64,000 nucleotides of DNA. Origin: Himantopus leucocephalus (taxonomy: Eukaryota > Chordata > Aves > Charadriiformes > Recurvirostridae). A model generated the notes under the pieces. The model ran no database searches, was not told the origin of the DNA, and was given only the letters and a program-made list of their open reading frames with translations. Shown piece after piece: positions 1-12,600 of this stretch. The position numbers and the translations under genes were made by a program. The DNA lies in assembly GCA_003993805.1 (NCBI GenBank), contig RSEF01000031.1:26266465-26330464 (forward strand). Direction: 5' to 3'. The stretch's first letter is position 1. Each line of letters begins with the position of its first letter.

Positions 1-869
1 AATTATATTATTCACCTGGTTTAAAAATGTTTGCTATTTAAAAAAAAAAGTCTTTTTGTTGTGACTTTACAAAAAATCTAAAAAAATAAGTAACTAAATA
101 AAAAATGGCGCAAAAATATTGGAAAAAAAAAGAAAAAAAGCTTCTCTGCACTAGACTAGCTAGGAGCTCCAGATGGTAGAGCTACCTCTTCAAGACTGGG
201 CTGTAATCACAACTGTAAAAGAAATATGCTTTCACGCATTTGCATGCAGCAATCATCTTCCAAACTATGGAATGAAACAGTCTTGTTGCCGGCTGAGAAG
301 CACCTCACACACCTCCTCTCTCTTGTTCTGAATGGTGTTTGTGTCAGTCTGCAGCTGCGTATGGTATTATGTCTTATAATCCTGCATCACTTCTATTCTG
401 TCCAGTCATATCTAATGTAGAAAATTAGTTTCCAGTGAAAGTAATATGTAGTGCTTTTATGATATTTGTGTGCAATGTCCCCTCTTCCATTGAGGATATT
501 TGATGTAAAGGAAAAAAACTCAGTTCCACAATAAAATGTAAAAGTGGTAAAGTGGTGTTGACATTTCTTGTCTTTGTGTATATACGTATTTGTAACTTTT
601 CCCTTTCCTTCAATCATGATTACCTACTATATGGGATTTTTCTCAAAAGATCAATGACTATTTAAATGCTAGATAAGAACTAATCTTTATTTAGAAACTG
701 AAAAATAAATGCTGAAGATTACTTTTATCTCTTTTGTTGTAAAACATTACCATGATGTACCATGATGTGGCTTCTTGTTCTCATTTCTGTATCCCTCAGC
801 AGCATGAGAAAACATCTCATTTTCAGTAAGTACATGTTAAAGGGGCTATGTCAGAGATGATACACAATA
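1..869 (+). other. MAP1B: Probable distal 3' UTR of MAP1B (partial)
   Basis: The stretch is AT-rich, has no credible coding frame, and has the look of a long neuronal-type 3' UTR: poly-A and poly-U runs, and AATAAA hexamers on the plus strand at 530-535 and 704-709. The identification rests on gene order. In vertebrates MAP1B lies next to MRPS27 and is transcribed toward it, and the next gene here is MRPS27 on the minus strand, so a plus-strand 3' end is expected at the left edge. MAP1B encodes a microtubule-associated protein of neurons, but none of its coding sequence is in the window. The real transcript end is uncertain because bases 478-869 recur at 1261-1661. Alternatives are plain intergenic DNA or a distal UTR of another gene. 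Confidence 0.4.
478..869 (+). repeat. Direct duplication, copy 1
   Basis: This block of about 390 bp matches 1261-1661 nearly end to end in the same orientation. It starts at TCCCCTCTTCCATTGAGG and ends near GTCAGAGATGA followed by a CACAATA-like end. By eye the copies differ by roughly one base in ten plus small indels, so they are not allelic duplicates. It contains two AATAAA signals (530-535 and 704-709). Confidence 0.9.
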
Positions 870-1258
870 AAGCTACATCGACGAGGTGAGCAGCTCCAGT
901 GACAGCACGATCCGCAGCAGAGCACTCTAGCGCAGTGCACAGGGGGGTTCCCCAAACTGGGATAACCTCAGGGGGAGCCGAGAGAGCCGCCAGGAGCCCA
1001 CAGCTCGCACTGACAAGACCTGGACAGGGCCAGGAGACACGGTGGCCAAGCCCCCCACATATATAAAAGAAGCCCCTGAGGAGCGCTAGGGACCAGGGCA
1101 GGCAAACAGGGTGTGGCACGTCAGCAAGGGCGCTGTAGCTCTGCCGGCTCAACCAGGGAGCGATGGTATCCACCTGGCAGAAGGCTATGTCTACTCTAAA
1201 CTCTGCACCCACCACAACTGACACAGCTTCCCAGACAGAGCTCCAGTGGGAACATGCT
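870..1258. other. GC-rich insert of unknown origin between the two duplicate copies
   Basis: About 390 bp, much richer in G and C than its surroundings, lies exactly between the two copies and ends at a single N (1259). On the minus strand there is a TTTTATATATG stretch near 1058-1070 that could be a TATA-like element. An open frame of 133 codons crosses it on the minus strand (823-1224), but its translation has no family I recognise and it starts and ends in the flanks. It could be an LTR, a non-autonomous DNA transposon, or a misassembled foreign piece. I cannot decide between these from sequence alone. Confidence 0.6.
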
Positions 1259-1259
1259 N
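1259..1259. other. Single undetermined base (N) at a duplication boundary
   Basis: One N sits at the junction between the GC-rich insert and the second copy of the duplication. This is a typical place for an assembly join or polishing failure, so the structure here should be treated with caution. Confidence 0.95.
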
Positions 1260-1260
1260 A

Positions 1261-1661
1261 TCCCCTCTTCCATTGAGGATATTTGATGTAAAGGAAACAA
1301 ACTCAGTTCCACAATAAAATACAAAAGTGGCAAAGTGGTGTTGACATGTTTCTTGTCTTTGTGTATGTATGTATTTTTAAGTTTTCCGTTTGCTTCAATC
1401 ATGATTACCTACTATATGGTTTTTTTCCTCGAAAGATCAGTGACTATTTAAATGCTAGACAAGAACCAATCTCTTTTTAGAAATTGGAAAATAAATGCGG
1501 AAGATTACTTTTATCTCTTGTGGCGTAAAACATTACCATGATGTACCATGACGTGGCTTCTTTTTGTTGTTCTCATTTCTGTATCCTTCAGCAGCATGAG
1601 AAAATACCTCATTTTCAGTAAGTACACATTCAAGAAACTGTGTCAGAGATGACACCCAATA
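1261..1661 (+). repeat. Direct duplication, copy 2 (UTR-like)
   Basis: Second copy of the block at 478-869, in the same orientation, including both AATAAA-containing segments (near 1313 and 1489). Small insertions make it slightly longer than copy 1. If copy 1 is the MAP1B 3' end, this copy supplies a second set of polyadenylation signals about 780 bp downstream. Confidence 0.9.
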
Positions 1662-4600
1662 GTTACGTCAAACTGAGCCCACCCTGGTTTGGAAAAGAGG
1701 TCTTTTCCAAAGTTGTTGCAGCTTAACAAGCATGTGCAGCTTGTCTCTGGTGGACATGGACCTTTCCTGACCACCGCTGCCCTGTAACCCCGATGAGAAG
1801 GAAGTGAGTCTTTGAGGAAGGTGGACTCTCAGTTTAGTTTTTTACTTTATAAACATCAGACATTCCCTCTACTGCTGTTAAAGGGACACTGTAAGCTCAG
1901 GCTTTCTGCCCGTATAATTTTGCTTGCTGCTGTGATGCCTGCCGTGGCGAGGTGCAGCAATCAACCCTTACGTATTTTAGCTTGGGGAGCTGGTTATGAT
2001 GTGAAAGCAAGCAAAGGCTGTGGCAGCAGGGAGCAAGGGGTGCTCGCTCCCTGGAGAAGCAGTGGCCCTGTGGGACTTCCTTCACCCTCAGCCAGCAGTC
2101 TTTTTTGTGGGCCCTTATCCGACTCCAACCTCTAAGGTTTCATTTGTAACTTCTAATGACATTAATAAGAAATACTGTGCTTGGCTTGAATTGGGCTGAG
2201 CGTGGCAAAGTATGAAGCCCAGATGAGGGGAGTCAATTGCTGCAAATCTTGTCTCTCAAGTATAACCCTGCATATGTCTACGTCAAGGTTTTTTGAGCTG
2301 TTGTGGTAGAGTAGCCCGATGCTACTCAAAATATATTGAAAGGATTGTGCAAAGCAGACCAGGTCAGGCTTCAATCCCAATTATTCACCTGCAGTTGCAG
2401 GGTGAAGTTCTGGATTTGCACAGGTGTGACGACTTGTGCCACCTGCGGACAGAGGCAGGCCAGCCTGGTCTGTAGCGTTTGGCTTGCTGCTTCCAGATGG
2501 CAAACGAAAGCTCCTTTCTTCAGCACAGCTGCTGAGGAGGAGAAATTTTATTTGCACTAGTGTTCTTAATGAGCAAATTCAATCAGCTTATGAAGTATTT
2601 CAGATGGCATGGGAAAATGGCAGCCAGACCATTTCGGTCTATCTAAAATGATGTCTCTGTCTTGTGGCAGCCTAGACCTGGGGACTTTTAATACTGTGTT
2701 CAGTGTTTAATACTAGTGTTCAGTGGTTGGGAGGAAACTGTAGCTTTTCATGGTTCCTAGGATGGGATGAAAAGAGGTGTCCAGGGGTCTCTTGAGTAAT
2801 AGCCATAGTGACATCTCATAAATCCAGCTTGTTCCCAGCATTGCAGCAAAGCTCCTTGGCTTCCTAGAGGGTGTCTCTGGGCACGCAGTACTTCTTCTAC
2901 ATGAGCATTGCCCATTTCCTTCACTCAGCGAACAGTTTTTGACCACTGCCTGCTGCTGTGGTCCCTTCTTTCATCTCCCACAGACACAACCAGTCCACAC
3001 TAGCATGAAATCCCCTGGCATTGTCCTCTCTTGTACTGCCCATGCTTTCTTCAGATTCAGCCCACCAGAGGCTGAGTAATGCTGAGTGCCCTCGGCTTGC
3101 CAGGGGATTTGCTGGTTTTTGACTGCATGCTTAGCATCATTTCCACCAGAAATGAAGTACTGAGGAGAACGAAAAAAACTAAATCATTAGGTGCTGTAGT
3201 CTGCATGAGCTCTGTTCGCTGGTTCTCACAGATCCAGAGCAGCTACCACTTGATGTAGCTGCTTCTCTGCAGTTGAACAACTCCAGCATCACCGTCCCCA
3301 GTGTGAATAGCTGGCAAGGCAGGGGTGGAGGTTGACTGTGCCTCTGCTGTCAGCTTCACTGCCACAACAACTGCATATGCCATGATTTACACATCATACT
3401 GCAGCTCAGCCCATCCCCTCTCCTTGTGAATTACACAGAGAAGACAAGTGAAATAGATGGAACTTATGTCCTAATAAAAACAAAGCTAAAAATACACAAC
3501 AATGTCTATATACACTGAGGTCGCACCTTGTATACCTGTTAAGGTCCAGAAATTAATTTTGACGGAGCTTTTACAAACCTCATGTTATCTCAGCCCAGCT
3601 GTGTTACTTTCTTAGCTTAAAGAGTTGAAGGTAAACTGAACCACTGAGCCACTTAAATACTTAATATGAACCCCCCAGAGTGCAAGTCAGTATTTCCAGG
3701 CAGAGTTTACAGTGTCCAAAGGTGTAATTATAGCAGCAGTTACCATGTGTAAGGACCAGAACATGCTTGAAAGTTTTTTTCCCAGTTAATTTAAGGACAG
3801 AATTGTCAGGATTTGCAATACATAAGATTTATTGAAAGATTAATTTTGTCCTAACAATCTAATGTGCTTGTCAATGGGGCTCTAATGCTATTTCTGTGCC
3901 TGGGGCGTATCCAATTTAGAACGGGTTGAGTGGACTTGAGTTTATCAGAAAGGCTTAAGAGCAGCAACAGAATTAGTACTACGCAATTGCTAGCTGAGCT
4001 CAGTGACAACTTTGTGATTACTGAAAGATAGATATATTTCCATGGGGAGATTGACCCAGAGTAGACGGCACAGTTTTCTATCACGTTTAGTATCTTAAGA
4101 TACTCTTGAATTAATGTTTTGTCACCAATTCCTTACCTATACTTCATTCTCCACAGTCTTATTTTGAAAGAGTGACTGTCCCAAGTTCAGGATGTTTGTC
4201 ACTTAAGTCAGCAGTATTTTCTCTTCTACAACCAAAGAGCATTGTCCTCATCTCAACATTTCCTATCATTAGATTTCTGGAAGGTAATTTTAACTGTACT
4301 TTCCACAGCTGTGCTCAAATACTCACTAGAAATACATTTTGCAAGGTTCAATTGTAGTATCTACACAAACAGCCCCACCAAAACCAACAGCAGTATTTGC
4401 AGAATAGAATACTGTTCAGTGGACCGCATCTTGTATCCCTCAAAGTCAAGGGTGCAGTTCACTTTTGTAGCTATGACTCCAGCTTCCTGAGGACGTGGGG
4501 GAAGAGAGGACACTTGCTAACCTGTGCCCTGGGCTGTCTTCTGCCTTTCTCAGCAGCACAGTGATGGCTACTCAGGTCAGAAACCCCCTTGCACCAGCCA

Positions 4601-7600
4601 ACCTTCACCTGCAGATGGGGGAGGTCATCGTCCTGGTCCCACAGTTTTAGGGTGACCAGAGGGCCCTGGGATGGGCAGGCAAGCAGGAGGGACAGGCCAC
4701 TGGGGGAGGGAGAAGGTGCTTGCAGCTGTGGGAAGTGGTTTGATACCGGCTCTGTGTGTAGGACACAGTGTCTGACTGGGTCTGAGAGCATCTAGTAACC
4801 TTATCTTGGCAAGGTTGGGTGTTGCCATAAATAGGGCCCATCTGTGCAAGGCTTCAGGCAACATTTATTTGAGCTGCAAGGGAATAAATATGTAATTTGC
4901 CTCTTGTGAATAATGAATAATGACCTTCAGTGCTTTGCTGGAAGTGTTCTGCCAGTGACACTTGTGGGAGGAAGAGTTACATATTTGCTTGCCTAATCAG
5001 CAGCGTATGTGGTGTCTGCCATCGATTTGAATTGGGAAGCTGCTTTTTGAATTAAAAGGAAGAGCTTTAACCTTTAAAGTGCTGTTTTTTTTCTCCCAAC
5101 AACAGCCGAATTCATGCCATCATACCAAACAGGCTTTGCATTTGTACTGCTTTGTTTCTTTTGGCTAGTGTTGTTGAGAGAAGGGTGTCTCCCCCACCTG
5201 GGGAATCACAGGAGAGCTGCTAACACTGCCTAGCATGTGCAAGTCTGGCAGTGCTCCACCATAAGCGTTAGTGCAGGCAGGTATTATTCCGGCTGCTGGT
5301 CACCTTGTTTGCATGCGCAGCTCAGTGACTGGGCATGCAAATGTACTGCTTCTAGCACTGTGAGGTTTTCCTCTGCCTTTAGCTACCCAGACACACGTTA
5401 TCCATGAGTAGGCAAATTATTCAAAAACTTTCATGAAGAAAGGTGCACTCCTGTGATTTAGAAATATACTGCCAAGGGAGAAAATGCAACAGCTTTAATC
5501 CAAATCACAGCTGTAGTCACAAATGAAAACAGGATGTGAAGGAAAATTTTTAGGAGAGGTGAGCCCAAAAAAGGAGATAGTGTTGTTACTACCAAGAAAG
5601 ATGTTGGTCTGTCACCTCCAGGAAGTATTTTGCCAGTCCCATCCACGTACAGGTCTAGGCAGCTGTCTGAAACAGTGCAGCAAGAAGCAGCACCATTTCA
5701 AAAAGCTTGTTTCCTAGCAAGGAACTGCTCATTAGGATGTGAGCTTGCATCGAATGAGTACCAGGGCACAGGACTGGATGAAGTCAGAAGCTTTTTGTGT
5801 TTGTAGAGTACAAAAGTATTTTCCTTTTTTTTTTGTACATGCATATATACACACATCCACATTCTTCCCTCAGCATTAGAGCTCACGTTCAAGCAGCAGC
5901 CGATCAAAAGCTGCTGTGTGACTTCTCCACCCCCACTTCGAAATGCGGCTGGCTGCAACAGAGCGGGTGACGGATACCACAGGAGTGCACACAAAGCCAT
6001 GGGCATCCGGACAGAAGGGCTTTTCACCACCTGGGGTCCAGTTGCACTCCCAGGTGTTGCTACAAGTGTTCCTCAAACTTCTTTTTAAGACTAATCCATC
6101 GAGCAGCTGAAAAACAGGTTGTGTGTGCAACATGATTTATGGAAGGGGGCGAACAGCCAAGCCTGTCTTACTTTTTGTGGAGCGGGAAGGAGAAAAGCAG
6201 ATACGTTAAGCTGAGTTGATATTCTGTTGATTTCTCATGCTGCTGCATTTGTGGTGCACAGCTACCATCCGTGCCTCCCTAGAAGCCAACACATGCCTGA
6301 ACAGCACTGGTTTGTGAATTACCTGGCCCCACAATTTGCCTGTCTCACTGCTGGCCTTGCTCAAAGCTAGCAGGTAGGAGAGACCACCAAAGAGGAGAGT
6401 ACCTTCCTCCTCTCCCTCAAGATTCAATTGCTAATTCATGTTTCCAGCCTCTTGAGGCTCAGCTGTGTCCAAGGACCTCAAACCTCAGGGTGCTTAAGCG
6501 CTTGGTACCCCGGGCTGCTTACTGCCTGCAGAGCCAGGGGCAGGTTGCTGTCTGAGACAGGGGTGCAGGCCAAAGAGACATGGCCAACCTCCCTGGAGAA
6601 GGGGAAGAAATAAATGTGAGATGATATACAGGAGGAACCTGAAGGGGATCAATGGTGATGCCAAAAGGGAAGCAGCGAACAGGATTGCTGGTGAATTCAC
6701 AAGGGTGCAGGTAGGCTTGTGGGAAACGTGAGGATTTGCTAGGTGAGAAAACACGGTTTTGGCAGAAGCTGGTTGCTATTGAGTGAGACAGTGGTGGGAC
6801 CTGGGGTGGGGAGACGCAAGATGGAGGCTACTGGACCATGCAGAAATACTTGGCTGTAGCACGAGGGGGAGGGAAGAGGGGCCCTGGTGTGCAGCTGGCC
6901 CAGCTTGTGGAAGTCAGAAGTGGTTTCTCACTCAGGGTGATACCAAAGGGACAGATAAATGAGGGGGCTCAGCAAAACTTTCAGCGCCTTAAGCCACAAA
7001 TGGTCTGGACCCTCTGCTGCAGGTCTTGGGTTTGGTGTCCTTCATCTGGCCCCCGGAATCTGCTTTGCTGCTGCAAAGCATTTGGCAGGGAAACTCCCCC
7101 CTCCCAAGGGCAGAGGGGTATATGGGAGGAGATTGGGGTGAAGGCAGAGAAAGGTTGTGTGTACACTGTTTAAGTTCAGGCTTTGGACTGGGCTCAGAGC
7201 ACTCAAACCCACAGTGCCTGGCGTAAAACACAGGAGGCAACCTGTAATATTCATTAACAGGCTACTCAGAGCTTAGAGAAGTTTTTCCTCTTATTGCTGT
7301 AATAGTTCAGTCTAAATAAATGGAAAGGGGGGTTAGTTGCGGGGGAAGCGAAGCATGCTCTGAGAGAATGGGCGGGCTGGCAGCTGGCAGCTTGCTGGAG
7401 CTCGGTTAGCATTAGCAGCCTGGCCTATCTACTGAGCAGGGTGAGGGAGGGTGGAGGTGGGGCCAGAAACAGGCTCCTTGTGCTGCCAAGAAACAGATGC
7501 TAACAAGAAACAAGGAGAAATATGGCAGTGCCCGTTGTGGTCTAGCCAAACAGCGTCTTAGAAGGAACAGGATCAGCAGCTGCAATGGCTGGAGGCCATG

Positions 7601-9230
7601 TGTCAGCAAGGACTGTCTTAAAACTGTGGTGGTGTAGGGAAGGTCCCAGGAATGAGAGGTGGTGTCTAGAGAAGCTGAGAAAGGAATCAGGTGCAGGAGT
7701 GATTGTGAGCCTTTGGAGGTACCACCCATGTTCTGATACTGAAGAACTGAAACATGTAGTCATGGAAGGGACACTTCGTTCTCCTGTGGCTGGACTGGGA
7801 CTCTTTAAAGCCACCAGTTTTAACGAAATTGTTCTTAAGAGTGTGTTTGGCCTCCTATTCTCCCTTAAGGCTCCCTAACTTCTCCTAGTAATCAGAAAGC
7901 ATTTAGACCAAGAAAGAGGAAAAAAACTTCAGGAGACTTGAGAAAAATTGCCCAGGGAAGTCAACTGCTGGTTTAGTCAGGCAAAGCCACAAAATCATCC
8001 ACTTACCTGTAGACGGCACTCTTTTACTGCAGTATTGGTGAAACTATGGGACCTTACTGCCAAGTTCTTGGATGTGAAAAAGCAATCAGGCTCTGAGTTC
8101 GTTTGCTCGAAATAAGAGAGGTATTTGGTGTATGCAGATGAGATGCTTTCCTACACTTGAAACAATTTCACTTCACAGATCTGTGGTGCGTTCTTACTGG
8201 ATTTACAGTGAGTTTCTGAGTTTTATCACTGTAAGACTAGACAGGTGCATGATGAAACTGGAAACGCTTATCAGACCTTGTGGTAAAGCACCACTGAGGC
8301 AACACTGTTGTTGCCATAACAAGCTGCAATACAGCAGGGCTAGGGTCTCCCTGTTTTCAAGCAACTTGCCCTGGCAGGATGTTATGGTTTGGGCTGGGCT
8401 GGCCACCAAACGAATAGCCACCAAGCCACAATTCCCAAACCAGCACACGTGAGCTGCATAAAGTTGCTGGCTGCAGTCGATGAAATTCAGTGGTGAAGGG
8501 GAATGTAAGCAGGGATGAATCCTGATGCATCCCTCAACCAATGCACAATGATTCTTTCCTCCCGTGCTGTTTTCTTGTGCTCTGTATGAATAGCTACATT
8601 GTTTTACCAATCTGAAGAACGAGGCACAGGACCACATAGACAGCTGAGACAAGAGGGGAATTAGGTCAAAACCCCCATGAAACAGCTCCCAGAATATAAA
8701 AGGAAACTGCAATGCAGTATGAGGCCCCTCGGTGTGTAGAGGTGATTGTGTGTACTTCTCTATTGAGCTTAAAAATGGAGCAGAGAAGCACTAGTGAAGT
8801 CAGAAATTTCTAACTTCCTTCAGGGAAGGCACATCTGAGTGCCTGCACAAGCGCTAACTCGTTCGGCTGAAACTCTTTAAAACAGTAGTTTTAAAAACAG
8901 TCTAAAGTTAGGCTTCCAACTCCATGTATAGTAGCCTGAATTTTCCAAATGGGCTGGGAAAAAAAAAGCAATCAATATACGTTAATCCTCTTAGTGTCTG
9001 AAGTTCAGAGTAGCCAAGGCATTCTTTCCTGTGAGAAACCCCTACTGAAACAACTTGTCTTTGAAATTCTTCCCTCTTCTTTTGTTCCTTCCATCCTCTA
9101 CACCTTTCATTACAGGCAAGCTACTTCTTATGCCTGTTTCTTTGTGTTGTCTCCATCCCACCCCCTGCCTAGCTGATGATAGGAGGAAAATATATAATAC
9201 ACAGAATGAAGATTTCTAGACCACATGTAC
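1662..9230. other. Intergenic region between the two convergent genes
   Basis: There is no exon-like conserved frame and no repeat I can name. The stretch includes locally GC- and purine-rich parts (about 4500-4800 and 6550-7700). Open frames here, including one of 169 codons on the minus strand (8203-8712), have no recognisable domain and no codon pattern supporting a gene. The region probably holds the 3' ends of MAP1B and MRPS27 and spacer DNA. Confidence 0.6.
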
Positions 9231-9262
9231 TTTACTTCAGGAACCAGGCAAAATAGGAAAAG

Positions 9263-9268
9263 TTTAAT
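9263..9268 (-). terminator. MRPS27: Candidate polyadenylation signal of MRPS27 (ATTAAA)
   Basis: On the minus strand an ATTAAA hexamer, the commonest variant of AATAAA, lies about 120 bases past the MRPS27 stop codon. No AATAAA was seen closer. This would give a short 3' UTR of roughly 140-160 bases. The cleavage site is inferred, not shown. Confidence 0.45.
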
Positions 9269-9388
9269 TTGCGTATCACATACAGTCACACTTGCAGCAG
9301 GATTGAAATGCAATATTAATAATGGTTAGCACTGCAGTTCACTGAAAAGAGGAATGCATACCACTACAATAGTCTCTGAGTTCCAGTA

Positions 9389-9628
9389 CTAAGCAGATGC
9401 TTTAGCAAGCTTCCTAGCTTCCATTTCCTGCTTGGCCTTTTCTCTCATCTCTCTTTCTCTCTCAATGAGAAGTGCGTGTTCTTGCTCCCACTCCTTTAGC
9501 TTCTGCTCATGTTTTGCAATGTCTTCCACTTCACATGCTGGCAGCTTTTCCTTGACAAGTTGGGTGGTCAGGGTTAACAAGCTTTCAGATTCAACCTTGC
9601 CAAGTGAATGCAGCTTAGAGTACAGCTC
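9389..9628 (-). CDS. MRPS27: MRPS27 exon 11 (terminal coding exon)
   Basis: This exon opens after a TTTTATGACAG acceptor with [15 protein letters not shown] and runs to a TAG stop at 9389-9391, giving 79 residues. It includes [13 protein letters not shown], which is nearly identical to the human C-terminal region. The rest is a strongly charged Lys/Glu-rich helix (for example [15 protein letters not shown]) likely to form an extended or coiled-coil tail, ending in KASA as in mammals. It enters in phase 0. Confidence 0.96.
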   Translation of the reverse strand, partial: ELYSKLHSLGKVESESLLTLTTQLVKEKLPACEVEDIAKHEQKLKEWEQEHALLIEREREMREKAKQEMEARKLAKASA

Positions 9629-12600
9629 CTGTCATAAAAAGGGATTTGGTGGGGAGTGAGAAGGAGAGCGCCAGTCAGTCACAAAATAATCAGCCACAAA
9701 ATACTTCCCTGTAACAACCAATACATCACTGTTTGAATCTAACTGTTAGCTGGGCTATACAGGCCAGGTAACTATTTTATCTGAGCAAAGGGTTTTGACG
9801 GTAGTAGCTGGTACCACTTCTTGAGATGCTAACCTCTAGAATAATTTTTTGGAGCAATGAAACTAAAATAATGAAGTTTAACTTTCATTAACCATTGAAA
9901 TTCTCTTTATTTTTCCAAGTTCAGTTATCTTGTATTAATAAAGATCAGCTGACCAGTCAACTACAATAAATTCAATCTAAAGACCTTGCTTTTGTGTCTT
10001 ACCTCAAAACTGATCGAACGATTTGTTCCACTTTGCCTGCATTAGCACCACTCTCAACAGATGCACATCAATTTAAATGCTCTCTTGCTAACAGCATACT
10101 AAGTAACTCATGATTTTTCTTCCCAACAGTTACTGTGACCTCAGGCTTGAGTATGCTTACAGAGATGGTACAACAGTGCTAAAGCAAGGAGTACTTTTTC
10201 AGGGATATTCTACACTGAAACTAAGAGCAAAGCTTCAGTAGGAAACTGTGCAGTATTTCTTTCTTAAGCTTTACTTGTCCAGATTTCATGCAGCATAAAA
10301 ATGTTAATTCACTTAAGATGATGAATCATCCAGGGATACTATTCCTGGCTTTCTGGAATCTTTAGCCTGATGGCTCACTAACAATCTGATTAATTGCCTT
10401 AAAAGTGCAGATACACAACCAAGGAGGAGTTTCCTGGGGGAGAAAGATGAGACGGCACTGGCAAATTCTTTACTCCTTGCTCACTCATTAGATAGCAACA
10501 CATTTTCCTGATTGTTCTTTTAAAAAAACCCCAACATTTTACTAAGCCCAGCACTTGCAAAAATGTTTAAAGTAAGTACGTGTCCTAAAGAAAGGTATAT
10601 CCATGTTTCTTTCCTGGGCTGTTTGAACAAAGCCTTTTGTTTTGCATTGCAGGATGATCAAAAGAAGGTATGGGGATCATGCACCTGCAAACAAAACGGC
10701 AGTTCTGGATCCCTGCAGATATCCAGAGTTCTACTTCCAGTTATCATTGGAAAGCTTATGTGCTGTGCTGCTGGCCCACAGTGTTCCTCTCACCCCAGCC
10801 CACGCTGGCAATAATCTGCAAAGGCACTGCCCCTCAGCTCCTGTCTTGAGGCTCTGCCTTGTTCTTACGCAGGAAACTATGATGTTCCCCCTGAGGCCTC
10901 TCCACTTCTCTCTGCCTTAGCCAACACAACTGTAGGCTTTGTTGTGTTTTGCCAGACCCTTGGAGGTTTGAACTGGAGAGACAGCAGATTAAAGACTCTT
11001 TAAAATGCTAGGCATGCAGGTCCGAGGGGCTTGGGTATTTGGCTCTGTCTGGTCTTTGATTTTATGATAAACAATGGAAACAAACCCAATGGCTTTGAAG
11101 CTAATGGACTAAAACCAAACCCTAATATTTAGGTGTATTCATCTCTATTTTGTTTGAGATGTCAGTAAGTATACAATGCATCAGTGAGAAACACGAAGAG
11201 ACCATACAGCTTGGGTCTGGGGAAGGAATCTGACAACTATACTCATGTTTACAGATACTCAGTTTAAACATAACTGGGTTAGATCCTTCAGACTCTCCCT
11301 ACTAACCACTACTAAGGATGTGCTGAAAAGGGGGTTTATGCGTTTATGCACTGAACTTAAGCAGTATGAAATGGAACTAGAGAAAGGCAACAAACTGGAA
11401 ACTAGCAGGACTTCTCTCCTAAGCCATTACTGGTACCACTGAACTCCTGGAATCTTCCTTGCTCTGCTGTGACACATCAGTGAAACTAATTTAGGAATGC
11501 AGCAGGCTCTATGTCATGCAGGTACCAAAAAGGCACATCTTAAGTGGCTAAATCACTGATTTTTATAAGCAGTCTCCAGGGCTCTGCATGCAGACAGTTA
11601 GAGACGGAGCACTGCTTTTAGAGAGGGTGTTCCCAGGATTTATGTGATGAAATGCTTGCCCACTGATCATTGACACAGATGGAAGGAATTGCCCGAGGAA
11701 CACTGTACTGAGTAGTGAGCCTCAGCATACTGGATCTGAAAACAGGTAATTACAACACAAATGACAGTGTCAGACAGAGAGTCTAAATCACAGCTCTCAA
11801 GGCTTTACCTGGAAAGAGCCAAATGCCCTCAAGTCCTGTTTGGTTTAGCGGAAGGGAAGGACATGCTGCCTCTCACACATCCATAGCTGTTAGGCTGCTG
11901 TGGCTTTTTCAGGTACTTCCACAAATGGCTGTTCTGAAGGTTGGTATGAGACATGGAGTCCAAGTATGTGTATAAAAGCCATGCAGAACAAGCTACAGTT
12001 CTACAAAGGAACTCTATGTCTGGAGAAAATCCACATGCTTTTCCTTGCATACCCAGGTGTGTAGGACTTGTGAAAGAGAACTTGCCAAGCTGGAGACAGA
12101 GGCAACTGGTTTTGAGCTCAAGGACAAACACTGGGACATGCTGGCTAACGCAGGGCTGGACTAAGTGCAACTGAAGTGTTTTCAGCAGCAGAAGTGCAAA
12201 TCGTGTGTTGGGGTCACATCACATGACAAGCAGATGATCTGTGCTGGGACAGCAGTTGTGAATAGCAACATCAGGTTGCTTCATAACTCCCACCTTCCCT
12301 CAGACTTGTATGGATTTTTAGTGAACTTCTCTGCCTTGTGAACCATAGGTGTCCAAGGCTGGACACTGGGAAGACTGGCTGGTGCTAGCCTAATGGATTT
12401 GAGAGAAGTGTCTGAGAGCTCTTTCAGGCTTAGCTGAAAAGGCATTCTGACTTGAGAGCTCCTTTTCTAATCCAGACAACAAGAAATTGTGGTTTATTTA
12501 CATACACATTACTGTTGGATGCCTAGACTTCTCACCAGGGCTATGTCTTTCTTATATTCAGAATTTTCTGGTGACAGCTCAGCTTGAAGCGTTGGGTCTG

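Noticed and set aside
823..1224. 133-codon minus-strand frame
   Set aside because: It crosses the duplication boundary and the GC-rich insert. Its openness is explained by GC-rich composition, and no domain is recognisable.
8203..8712. 169-codon minus-strand frame just downstream of MRPS27
   Set aside because: Rich in Ser, Cys and Leu with no known domain or splice context. It is most likely a chance frame in intergenic DNA.
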